Shown piece by piece: positions 36,397-44,490 of a stretch of 64,000 bases of DNA. The stretch's first letter is position 1. Each line of letters opens with the position of its first letter. The position numbers were made by a program, and so were the translations under genes. The notes beneath the pieces were generated by a model that saw only the letters and a list, made by a program, of their open reading frames with translations, was not told where the DNA came from and searched no databases. The stretch is from Cutibacterium porci (GTDB taxonomy: Bacteria > Actinomycetota > Actinomycetes > Propionibacteriales > Propionibacteriaceae): contig NZ_VUMG01000002.1 in assembly GCF_009696315.1 (NCBI RefSeq), forward strand, positions 496,001-560,000, read 5' to 3'.

Positions 36397-37137
36397 TCAC
36401 CGCTCCGCAAAAGGCATTGACCGCAGGCCACGATCCATATGCCACGACACAAATGCTGCTACCAGTCCGGAACCTTCACGAATTCTCGGCCACGCGACGC
36501 TGCGGGTGGCGGCCCAGTCGCCCACCAGTAAAGCCCGTAGGTACGAAATCGTCTCTTCATGAGGATGAGGAGTCCCGGGTGGCTGACAGTTGATGCACAC
36601 CACACCCCCTAGGCTCGGCGAGAATCCTGGGTGTGGGCCAGGTGCCCCGCACCGGACGCAGTCGACGAGATCCGGGGCATATCCTGACGCCGCAAGCGAA
36701 CGCAACAGATACGAATCCAGCACCATCTCGGGCGGTCGAGGACCGTCCGTCGTCCCTTGCCCCAGCACCCGCAATGCACCCGCTAGCAGCCTGTACTGGG
36801 TCGGAGCCGGTTCACGGTCTACCGGCACTAGATGGTCGGCAGCCTCAACCATCACCTCAGCAGCGGTAAACAGGGCGTAGTCCTGCCGTAGCGGCGCTGA
36901 ATACGGATGCAGACACTCCACCTGACTGACGACATCGAGGTTGCGTCCCTTTACGAGCTGCAGGTCGACGAGGTTAAACGGGTCTAACCGAGCACCGAAT
37001 TTACTGGAGGTGCGCCGGACCCCTCGCGCCACCGCACGGATTTTACCGTGCTCACGTGAAAGCATTGACACGATCCGATCAGCCTCACCTAACTTGTGCG
37101 TACGCAACACGATGGCTTGATCACGGTAGGTGGGCAT
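36397..37137 (-). CDS. recO: DNA repair protein RecO
   Basis: 246-residue recombination mediator that helps load RecA. The N-terminal OB fold has YRDQAIVLRTHKLGEADRIV and GKIRAVARGVRRTSSKFGARLDPF. A four-Cys zinc site is seen in CVRCGAPG and CINCQPPG. Length is normal. It normally sits beside uppS; here a membrane-protein gene lies between in divergent orientation. Confidence 0.95.
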   Translation of the reverse strand: MPTYRDQAIVLRTHKLGEADRIVSMLSREHGKIRAVARGVRRTSSKFGARLDPFNLVDLQLVKGRNLDVVSQVECLHPYSAPLRQDYALFTAAEVMVEAADHLVPVDREPAPTQYRLLAGALRVLGQGTTDGPRPPEMVLDSYLLRSLAASGYAPDLVDCVRCGAPGPHPGFSPSLGGVVCINCQPPGTPHPHEETISYLRALLVGDWAATRSVAWPRIREGSGLVAAFVSWHMDRGLRSMPFAER

Positions 37138-37254
37138 GTCACCTATTGTCTCTCCACAATGGCGTACAGCCGAAACATGGGCCGTGAGAAGGTAGGAAGT
37201 GTTCGTCGCAGGTAGACGGCCTCACCCGTTGGAACCCCGTACCAGGAGACGCCC

Positions 37255-37920
37255 ATGGATTCCTTTTCCACGCTGCTCGGCAGTGTCTGGTATTTGGTAC
37301 TTGTTGCTGCCGTCAGCCCTGTTATGATCCTCAACGCCAGCGCGGCAGTACACGGCCAACGGCAGAACCACGGTTGGGCTTTTGTCTCTGGTGCCGGCCT
37401 GGTACTCGGGGCCATCGGCGTCACTAGTTTCGGCCTGTTAGGCACTGCGGCCACTGATTTCGCTTCCCGTCAACTAGCGTCGCACGCCGTTGACCGGGTG
37501 CTGGGCGTCGCGCTTTTCTTATTCGGCTGTTATCTGGCATGGAAGAAATGGGGCTCACATCGCCTGCAGAGACATCGAGGCAAGAACGCCTCAGGGCCAC
37601 GGTCCGCTGGCGCCTATGGCATGTTTACCTGGGGAGCTCTCGGGATGGCTACAAATTTCACGACTATCCCGCTGTTCATCTCGTCGAGCCAGCGCATTGG
37701 AACTGCCGATCTGCCACTCATCGTCAGAATTCTGACGTTCATTGTGTCGTGGTGGATCGTCCTTATTCCGGCATGGTTTCCCGTCGTTATTGATCGGTTG
37801 CGACCCAATTCCCCGGGCATTTCTGGACGCACTCGTGAACGCATCAGTCATTGGACGAGCGTCGCCTCGATCATCGCGTGCCTCGGCTCCGGAATCATTA
37901 TCGTATGGACAACCCTGTGA
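37255..37920 (+). CDS. GAP/Sap-like six-helix membrane protein
   Basis: 221-residue polytopic protein with about six hydrophobic segments and a basic loop near residues 95-120. The pattern (AVSPVMILNAS near the start, GVALFLFGCYLAWKKW, then AYGMFTWGALGMATNFTTIPLFI) resembles the GAP family, whose mycobacterial members help export glycolipids such as sulfolipid-1, and which is related to LysE exporters. AGGAGA precedes the ATG. It is 81 bases upstream of uppS on the same strand, so a link to envelope lipids is plausible but not shown. Confidence 0.72.
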   Translation: MDSFSTLLGSVWYLVLVAAVSPVMILNASAAVHGQRQNHGWAFVSGAGLVLGAIGVTSFGLLGTAATDFASRQLASHAVDRVLGVALFLFGCYLAWKKWGSHRLQRHRGKNASGPRSAGAYGMFTWGALGMATNFTTIPLFISSSQRIGTADLPLIVRILTFIVSWWIVLIPAWFPVVIDRLRPNSPGISGRTRERISHWTSVASIIACLGSGIIIVWTTL

Positions 37921-38001
37921 AACCGGTCGTGCACCGTTGTCACCACGACGACAGCGCACGACTGGCCTCACCGCCCTCCCAATCCCACTACGCTGTGACT
38001 C

Positions 38002-38805
38002 ATGGCCCAAACCACACCGCGACCCCCAAAACGCGGCCCGCAGCCGCACCCGTCCGGAGCTCGTCCACCTGAGCTACCACCAGAGCTGATCCCCCAACAT
38101 GTCGCCGTCGTCATGGACGGTAATGGACGCTGGGCCAAGCAGCGAGGTCTTAAACGCACTGAAGGTCACGCACGCGGCGAGGATGCGCTTTTCGATGTTA
38201 TTGAGGGCGCAATCGAAATGGGCATCCCGTATTTGAGCGCATATGCGTTTTCTACCGAGAACTGGAAGCGCTCTCCTGATGAAGTTCGATGGCTTATGGG
38301 GTTCAACCGTGACGTCATCCACCGCCGTCGCAATGAACTTGACGCCATGGGAGTGCGCATCCGCTGGGCCGGACGCCGTCCCAAATTGTGGAAATCAGTC
38401 ATCAAGGAATTGGAATCCGCTGAAGAACAGTCAGCTGATAATACTGTCCTCACTTTCCAATTCTGTCTCAATTACGGCGGTCGCGCAGAGATTGTTGACG
38501 CGGTGCGTGACATCGCTCATATGGCCGCCGAGGGAAAGATTGATCCAGATCACATCACGGAGAGGACTTTCCGTGCGCACCTTGACGAGCCTGAAATCCC
38601 CGATGTCGATCTATTCTGGCGGTCCTCCGGAGAACAGCGCACATCGAACTTTCTATTGTGGCAATCGGCTTACGCCGAGATGGTATTTTCTGACGTCTTA
38701 TGGCCCGACGTTGATCGACGGGACCTCTGGGCTGCGGTGGTGGAATACGCCAAACGCGACCGGAGGTTTGGTGGGGCTGTCCCCAATCCCACCCCACCGT
38801 CATGA
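38002..38805 (+). CDS. uppS: Isoprenyl diphosphate synthase (undecaprenyl-type)
   Basis: 267-residue cis-prenyltransferase that makes the long-chain lipid carrier for cell-wall synthesis. Signatures: [18 protein letters not shown] with the catalytic Asp, [15 protein letters not shown], and [20 protein letters not shown] Pro-rich start (about 30 residues) precedes the fold. recO and uppS are standard neighbours. Chain length of the product (C50 or C55) cannot be told. Confidence 0.95.
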   Translation: MAQTTPRPPKRGPQPHPSGARPPELPPELIPQHVAVVMDGNGRWAKQRGLKRTEGHARGEDALFDVIEGAIEMGIPYLSAYAFSTENWKRSPDEVRWLMGFNRDVIHRRRNELDAMGVRIRWAGRRPKLWKSVIKELESAEEQSADNTVLTFQFCLNYGGRAEIVDAVRDIAHMAAEGKIDPDHITERTFRAHLDEPEIPDVDLFWRSSGEQRTSNFLLWQSAYAEMVFSDVLWPDVDRRDLWAAVVEYAKRDRRFGGAVPNPTPPS

Positions 38806-39346
38806 ATCCCTGTCCAGGCGACGTGACATCGACATGCGCTTGCGCTGACAGGCTCATGGTCTGACGATAGAAACTGTCATACGCACCTCGCCATCAGCTG
38901 ATGGATTGCGGGTTAATCACGAATCAACATACGAGTGGATCTATGCCCACTGAACCGCATGAGCCAATGCAATGAGCGTCGTCATTCAGCCAGCTCGAGC
39001 TAAGATAACTTGAAAAAGAGAGATCGAATCGATCGAGACCATTCGTGGTTTTATATATTCTCATTTAAAATCAGGGAATGGGCATGACGGAATATGCAAC
39101 ACTCACCGCCACCACAAGTGCCCCACCCCATTTCGCCCCCAATCGCTTCGAAGCCTACTCACGAACGAAGAACGCAAACCGCATAATTTGAAAACATCTT
39201 CTCAGGAGAGACATAGTTGCTGAGCCATCGACCTGTTATCGATCGATGACGAAACGAGCGACACGTCCCGACATACTCTCGGATCCTTCATCCCAAGGGA
39301 GATCCTCCGGCAGAATATACATTGAGGTAGCCACCGCTACCGCTAC
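38806..39346. other. AT-rich gap upstream of the secreted-protein operon
   Basis: About 540 bases, clearly more AT-rich than the flanks (for example around 39040-39080). The only open frame of note is a 35-codon one at 39084-39191 (begins MTEYATLTATT) preceded by AGGGAA at about 6 bases. It is too short and composition-neutral to accept as a gene. Confidence 0.4.
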
Positions 39347-39375
39347 TTGACGTCAATCCAGAACTGGCCTATAAC
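39347..39375 (+). promoter_or_regulatory. Strong sigma70-type promoter
   Basis: TTGACG at 39347 and TATAAC at 39370 are exactly 17 bp apart. The predicted start lies about 65 bases before the secreted-protein gene. A palindromic site, TATC-GGTGT-GATA with overlapping GGTGT/ACACC (39386-39403), lies just downstream and could bind a regulator. Confidence 0.7.
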
Positions 39376-39447
39376 TGGATTGTGGTATCGGTGTGATAAC
39401 ACCCTTAAGCCATCGTAGAGATCTAGATTCCCTTGAAGGAGGAAAAG

Positions 39448-39840
39448 ATGTTACCCCCCCAAAGAGGCCATTACTTTAATGTAGCCAGCCTTGCAGCGTT
39501 CACGACATTAGCAGCAATGGGAATCGCTATGTCCGCAACTAACGCCGAAGCAGCCTCACACTGCAGTCTTGTGGCAAATATGCCCGTACGCGCGTCCAAC
39601 ACCGTTGCACATTCCGTAGGAGGGCGCTCTGGGTGCAGCAATTCCGTCAGCAGCGTGGCGGTGGCCATGTATCACGAAACATGGCGATGGGATGATCGCA
39701 TGGCCTCAGCATCCAAATCAAATGTGCGTAATGCCACGTGGACAGTCGTTGGAAATCCGAAGTCAGGATGGGATATCTACACGAGAACTAATTCATCAAC
39801 AGGGGCGAAATCGGAGTCCTCAGATCTGCGGTGGCCGTGA
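39448..39840 (+). CDS. Secreted two-cysteine protein, first gene of an ABC operon
   Basis: 130-residue precursor. A signal peptide ends at about residue 35-36 (NAEA), leaving a mature protein of about 95 residues rich in Ser, Asn, Thr and Trp. Cys39 and Cys63 could form one disulfide. The second half alternates polar and hydrophobic residues (VSSVAVAMYHE, ATWTVVG, WDIYTRTNSSTGA), as in a small beta-sandwich. It recalls small secreted actinomycete proteins with a GGRSGC-type motif, but I name no family. AGGAGG lies just before ATG 39448. The TGA overlaps the ATPase start. Candidate bacteriocin or exported effector. Confidence 0.78.
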   Translation: MLPPQRGHYFNVASLAAFTTLAAMGIAMSATNAEAASHCSLVANMPVRASNTVAHSVGGRSGCSNSVSSVAVAMYHETWRWDDRMASASKSNVRNATWTVVGNPKSGWDIYTRTNSSTGAKSESSDLRWP

Positions 39841-40586
39841 CCGCACCGTCCATTCACGCTAATCACGTCAGCTATTCATACCGTCGTCGCATAGCGCTCC
39901 ACGATGTTACATTCGCAGTTGATGGAGGAGTGATAGGTCTCGTTGGCCCAAACGGAGCCGGTAAGTCCACCCTCATCCGGCTTCTGGCAACCCTTCTCAC
40001 ACCATCGTCCGGTGCGCTGACGGTGTGCGGTCATGACACCACACGTGAGCGCAACCTGGTGAGGCCTGACCTTGGTTACCTTCCGCAGTCGTTCGACATC
40101 ATGGGATTTTCCACGGTCCTCCGCAACGCGGAATTCGCGGCGTGGGCGCATGGTCTGGCCCCGAGCGAATGTACAAATGCCGCACGACAAGCCCTCGAGA
40201 AGGTCGGCCTGTGGTCCAGAAGAAATTCGCGAGCCCGCTCACTCTCGGGTGGAATGCGACAACGTCTTGGTATTGCCTGTACAATTGTTCATAACCCTCG
40301 TGTCGTCCTTTTGGATGAACCTTCCGTGGGCCTCGATCCAGTGCAGCGTGTAAAATTGCGTGAGCTCGTCGAGCAGATCGCGGTCGATTCGACAATCATT
40401 CTTTCCACCCACCTCATCGAAGACCTCAGCGCCATGACTTCCCAGGTTCTTGTCCTCGAGGAAGGTCGGCTGCGTTTCTGCGGCACAATGGCCGAAATCG
40501 AGTCGATGGCTTCCATCTCATCCCCTGGGATGTCGGCAGCTGAAGTTGGGTACACAAAACTCTTGGAACCGGAAGATTCAGCATGA
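39831..40586 (+). CDS. ABC transporter ATPase
   Basis: 251-residue nucleotide-binding subunit. Walker A GPNGAGKST, Q-loop LPQSF, signature LSGGMRQRL, Walker B VVLLDEPS and the H-loop STHLIED are all intact. It is of the CcmA/NatA-like export or immunity type. It starts with GTG at 39831 (or 39837), overlapping the end of the secreted-protein gene, and overlaps the next gene by 4 bases. The tight coupling strongly suggests that the transporter serves the secreted protein, for export, self-protection or both. Confidence 0.9.
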   Translation: MAVTAPSIHANHVSYSYRRRIALHDVTFAVDGGVIGLVGPNGAGKSTLIRLLATLLTPSSGALTVCGHDTTRERNLVRPDLGYLPQSFDIMGFSTVLRNAEFAAWAHGLAPSECTNAARQALEKVGLWSRRNSRARSLSGGMRQRLGIACTIVHNPRVVLLDEPSVGLDPVQRVKLRELVEQIAVDSTIILSTHLIEDLSAMTSQVLVLEEGRLRFCGTMAEIESMASISSPGMSAAEVGYTKLLEPEDSA

Positions 40587-41857
40587 GTGATGGCCCACTC
40601 CGTTCGCGCCCGACTTCTTGGACACTGCTTCTCGTGGCAGTTGCGATCGCCGCTGTCATCTCACTATTAGCGGCACGGCCTCTTCTTGATTGGCGCCCAA
40701 CAGATATTCGTAGAATTGTCGTAACGTACCGCGAGGGACTAGCACCGTTTGTTCTCGTCATCATGGCGATGACCGTGATACAGACTGCCCCGCACGCCCC
40801 CAACAACGTTATTATTGGCCGAGCGCCTGCTCGCCCCAGAAAAACGATCGCGTGGAGGCAAATTGCCGAGACATCTGCTGCGGTAAGCATTGGCTTGGCA
40901 GTCGGTATGGCTGCACCACTCATACGGGCCTCCATACATAAGATTTATGGTACAGATATCCTCGCTCTTCTGGGAGTTTTCTGTGGACTGTTCATGGCAA
41001 CATGTGTCTCTTATGCAGCATGTCTGCTATTTCGTTTTCCATATTCAGCTTTAGGTGGCCCTCTGCTATCAGGAGCACTCCTTGGAATTCCAATATTCCT
41101 CAACGATGTCGTGCTGAATAACACGGGATATTCAACCCTGGCGTCGTCACTGACCTGGGGTATGACAAGTCCCGAAGGAGCGTGGGATTTCTCTGCTTCA
41201 GTGGCGATCTACCGCGTTGCGTTGTTCTGTCTTACCGGCGCGTGCATGCTGAACGTTGCACTGGCGGTAACGGATTCCGGTTTACCGCTAGTCCGCCGTC
41301 TCACCACATCCGCAGTAAACGTCGCAGTGCCCGTCATTCTCATCACCGCAATGACACTATTGTCCCCAAACATCGTCGTTCCTAGCCAGCGTACCGTCAC
41401 ATGTACCGACCAGGACAAAATACGAGTTTGCACTTTCCCTGGTGCAAAAAGTCTTCAGACTCCGGCCATCGAAGCGGCAAGACAGGTACTCGCGCAAGTA
41501 CCAAAGGACCATCGCCGGTCACTGGCGATGACTCAGGACAACAGCCCTGACGCCGTCGCAGATATCTGGTTGCCGCCAGTTCCGAGCTCCGATCCCCAAG
41601 CTTTCCGGGCCCAAGTGGCCGCAGATGTGGCACGGGTGATGGCGGGATCGCCGGCGTGCCCACTCTCATCAAGTCACCTCGCGTCCGCGCTCGAGCTTGA
41701 CGCGGTCCTTCGTCAGCGAAGCGGGTTCAGTCCCGAGAACGGAACCAACAGCCCGTTAGCTGACATCCCGAAGCGTTCCTTTGAAGCGTGGTGGAAATCT
41801 CACGATACCAAGATCATGCATTGTCAACTCACCGCAGCGGATCTGGGGCAAAAGTGA
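40583..41857 (+). CDS. ABC-associated membrane protein with a large extracytoplasmic domain
   Basis: 424-residue membrane protein. There is one helix near residue 20, and about five more between 50 and 285. After the last helix comes a soluble domain of about 135 residues with four Cys (residues about 276, 283, 354 and 416) that may form disulfides outside the cell. This is not a standard permease layout. It follows the ATPase with ATGA overlap, and the next gene starts inside its stop (GTGA). Family not recognised. A role as permease half or immunity/receptor subunit is inferred from the operon. Confidence 0.78.
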   Translation: MSDGPLRSRPTSWTLLLVAVAIAAVISLLAARPLLDWRPTDIRRIVVTYREGLAPFVLVIMAMTVIQTAPHAPNNVIIGRAPARPRKTIAWRQIAETSAAVSIGLAVGMAAPLIRASIHKIYGTDILALLGVFCGLFMATCVSYAACLLFRFPYSALGGPLLSGALLGIPIFLNDVVLNNTGYSTLASSLTWGMTSPEGAWDFSASVAIYRVALFCLTGACMLNVALAVTDSGLPLVRRLTTSAVNVAVPVILITAMTLLSPNIVVPSQRTVTCTDQDKIRVCTFPGAKSLQTPAIEAARQVLAQVPKDHRRSLAMTQDNSPDAVADIWLPPVPSSDPQAFRAQVAADVARVMAGSPACPLSSSHLASALELDAVLRQRSGFSPENGTNSPLADIPKRSFEAWWKSHDTKIMHCQLTAADLGQK

Positions 41858-42531
41858 CAGCGCGCATCATCGCGCACCCGTGTACGTGGGTAACCACCAA
41901 CGTGGCGGGAGTGTTCATCACCGTCATCTGGTGGTACGCGCGCGTCAATTTATACCTTGACCATTCGGAATGGCCCAGACCTATCCTCCTTATGGAGGTA
42001 GCCCCTGTGCTCATGATAAGTCTGAGCGTGGCTGCTGCGGTAATACCCGCTACATGGCTCGTCATGACCTCACCGCGGCGGCTGGAATTATCTTTCGCAG
42101 CCACCGCTCTCCTAGCCACCGCCCCTGCAATAATGACACCGCTCATTATGACGAGCATTCTTAGGATACTTCCCCTAAAACTCCTACCCGGGGCGCGCTA
42201 TCTTGATCCATCCTCCCCCACCCCAGTAGCCGATCTATTCGGATGGGCAGATATGGCCGCGTTTGTGCCAACCCTTATGATTTGCGCCGGAATAGCACTC
42301 CTGATTGAGGGTATATTGGGCCGCCTCGTTAGCCTTCCAATAGCTCCCCTGACGCTTATGCTGATCGTCATATTCCAGTCACATGGGTACTGTCGTTTTC
42401 TACCCGGAGTACCGCACACCGCCACCACGTCGAACACGATGGGTTGGCTTCTGGGTATAACCACCTGGGCACTGGGAACAGCAATCTTTGGGGCGTCGCG
42501 CGGCGGTTCTCGCGGTCTCCTGTCACGGTAG
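41854..42531 (+). CDS. Second ABC-associated membrane protein
   Basis: 225-residue membrane protein with about six hydrophobic segments and short loops. GTG at 41854 overlaps the preceding stop by 4 bases, and GGGG lies a few bases before it; an open frame further upstream is not used. Last gene of the four-gene operon; it ends 27 bases before the converging leuA. It shares no obvious sequence motif with known permeases. Probably the second transmembrane partner. Confidence 0.75.
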   Translation: MTARIIAHPCTWVTTNVAGVFITVIWWYARVNLYLDHSEWPRPILLMEVAPVLMISLSVAAAVIPATWLVMTSPRRLELSFAATALLATAPAIMTPLIMTSILRILPLKLLPGARYLDPSSPTPVADLFGWADMAAFVPTLMICAGIALLIEGILGRLVSLPIAPLTLMLIVIFQSHGYCRFLPGVPHTATTSNTMGWLLGITTWALGTAIFGASRGGSRGLLSR

Positions 42532-42558
42532 TGAGGGAAGCCGCCAATGTGGTCCAGC

Positions 42559-44289
42559 TCAGCCGACCTCACGCGCACGATTCACCGCACTGACGACCGC
42601 GTTAAGGGAAGCCTGCGTGATATCAGGATCAATGCCAACTCCCCAAAGGATTCGCGAAGTTTCGCCATCCCCAATTTCACATTCAACGTATGCAGCCGCC
42701 TTGGCAGTACCGCCTGAGGTCATGGCGTGCTCAGAATAGTCGAGCACTTGTACAACGATGTCGAGGGAAGCCAGAGCGTCGATAAACGCCGACACCGCAC
42801 CGTTACCTTCGCCCCGGATCTGAACGTCCTCACCATCAATTCGAAGGTTAGCGGTGAGCTGGTGGCTACCGGTCTCAGTAGACGTCATGCGGCTGACCAA
42901 CTCGATGCCGGGAGCTTGCAGGTACTCGCGACTAAACAGATCCCAGATCTCATCATGGCTGACCTCGCGGGCCTGGTCGTCGGTGTAATTCTGCACAGCG
43001 CGAGAGAATTCAATCTGCAGACGACGCGGCAGGTCGACTTGATGCTCAGTTTTCAAGAGGTAGGCCATACCGCCCTTACCGGACTGGCTATTGACGCGGA
43101 TGACCGCTTCGTAGGTACGCCCGACGTCGTGCGGGTCAATGGGAAGGTACGGTGCTTGCCAGTCGATTTCGTGGATTCCGATGCCCTGGTCCTGAGCCCG
43201 GCGCTCCAGGTCTTCCAAGCCTTTCTTGATGGCGTCCTGATGAGAACCGGAGAAGGCTGTAAAGACGAGGTCACCGGCGTAGGGCTGACGAGCTGGCACT
43301 GGCAGCCCGGTGCAGTACTCGACGGTACGGCGGATCATTGGCATATCAGAGAAGTCGATACCTGCGTCGATCCCCTGGCTGACGAGGTTCATGCCCAAGG
43401 TGACAAGGTCAACGTTGCCCGTGCGCTCGCCGTGGCCAAACAGGCACCCCTCGACACGATCAGCCCCCGCCATCTGAGCGAACTCAGCGGCTGCAACGGC
43501 AGTACCACGGTCGTTATGCGGGTGTAGAGAGACGCACACGTATTGGCGGTCACGAATGTTGCGACAGAAATACTCAATCTGGTCGGCGTAGGTGTTCGGG
43601 GTGCTCATCTCAACGGTGGCGGGAAGATTAAGGATGATTTCACGGTCCGGTCCAGGCTGCCAGACGTCCATCACAGAGTGACACACCTCAATGGCAAAGT
43701 CAGTGGGGGTTTGGCTGAAGATTTCCGGAGAATACTCATAGCCGAACTCAACGTCACCAAGGTATTTCTCGGCGTATGCGACAACCCATTCAGTACCCCG
43801 GTGAGCTAGGTCGATGCACTGCTGCTCGTCAACTTTGAAAACGACGCGTCGGAAAAGCTCTGCGACCGCGTTATACATGTGGATAGTGGCACGGTGCGCA
43901 CCGACCAAACTCTGTGCGGTACGTTCGATGAGGTCCTCACGGGCCTGAGTCAGCACCGAGATAGTGACGTCGTCGGGGACGATATCGGACTCGATAACCT
44001 GACGGACAAAATCGTAATCAGCCTGGGAGGCTGAAGGGAAGCCAATCTCAATCTCCTTGTAACCCATGCCAACGAGAAGTCTGAACATCCGCATCTTGCG
44101 AGCCGGAGTCATGGGATCAATAAGGGCCTGATTACCGTCACGCAAATCGGTGGATAGCCAACGGGGAGCATGGTCCAAGGTCTTGCTTGGCCAGGTACGG
44201 TCCGGCAATTGCTGCGGCACGAAAGGCTTGTAACGCCGGGTAGGCATTGGGCTGGTGAGCTGGCAAGGGCGAGGCTGAATTCGCGTCAT
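42559..44289 (-). CDS. leuA: 2-isopropylmalate synthase
   Basis: 576-residue first enzyme of leucine synthesis (acetyl-CoA plus 2-oxoisovalerate). The TIM-barrel has LSTDLRDGNQALIDPM with the metal Asp, the VSLHPHNDRGTAVAAAE metal-binding HxH-type motif, and GNVDLVTLGMNL. The C-terminal about 130 residues form the leucine-sensing domain, so feedback inhibition is likely. The longer type fits actinobacteria. ATG 44289 has GGGAGA upstream. The leader carries a hairpin. Confidence 0.95.
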   Translation of the reverse strand: MTRIQPRPCQLTSPMPTRRYKPFVPQQLPDRTWPSKTLDHAPRWLSTDLRDGNQALIDPMTPARKMRMFRLLVGMGYKEIEIGFPSASQADYDFVRQVIESDIVPDDVTISVLTQAREDLIERTAQSLVGAHRATIHMYNAVAELFRRVVFKVDEQQCIDLAHRGTEWVVAYAEKYLGDVEFGYEYSPEIFSQTPTDFAIEVCHSVMDVWQPGPDREIILNLPATVEMSTPNTYADQIEYFCRNIRDRQYVCVSLHPHNDRGTAVAAAEFAQMAGADRVEGCLFGHGERTGNVDLVTLGMNLVSQGIDAGIDFSDMPMIRRTVEYCTGLPVPARQPYAGDLVFTAFSGSHQDAIKKGLEDLERRAQDQGIGIHEIDWQAPYLPIDPHDVGRTYEAVIRVNSQSGKGGMAYLLKTEHQVDLPRRLQIEFSRAVQNYTDDQAREVSHDEIWDLFSREYLQAPGIELVSRMTSTETGSHQLTANLRIDGEDVQIRGEGNGAVSAFIDALASLDIVVQVLDYSEHAMTSGGTAKAAAYVECEIGDGETSRILWGVGIDPDITQASLNAVVSAVNRAREVG

Positions 44290-44328
44290 GATATCTCCCG
44301 TGTGTGATGTTTCGGGTAGCCCGTTTCC

Positions 44329-44369
44329 CCGCAGCGAGGAGGCCACCCTTTCAACGGGTCTCGCTGCGG
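44329..44369 (-). promoter_or_regulatory. Hairpin in the leuA leader
   Basis: CCGCAGCGAG and CTCGCTGCGG form a perfect 10-bp inverted repeat with a 21-base loop, 40 bases before leuA. It may be an attenuator or translational control element of the kind predicted for some actinobacterial leuA genes. No leucine-rich leader peptide was found. Confidence 0.4.
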
Positions 44370-44490
44370 CACACAAGGAGGAGTGCACGCGACATGGCCG
44401 TCACAGTACACCGCAATCGACGATGCGTGGGATATATCTCAGAACCGTCCAGAGTGTGACATCACCCGCCGTCGGTGGGACTATCTGGGA

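Noticed and set aside
39084-39191. 35-codon frame (MTEYATLTATT...) ahead of the secreted-protein operon
   Set aside because: There is a passable AGGGAA site, but the frame is too short and has no signal peptide or bacteriocin-like features. Not called as a gene.
39448-39840. Lactococcin-972 family membership of the secreted protein
   Set aside because: The ABC neighbourhood is reminiscent, but the mature sequence lacks the glycine-rich start and the spacing of that family as I know it.
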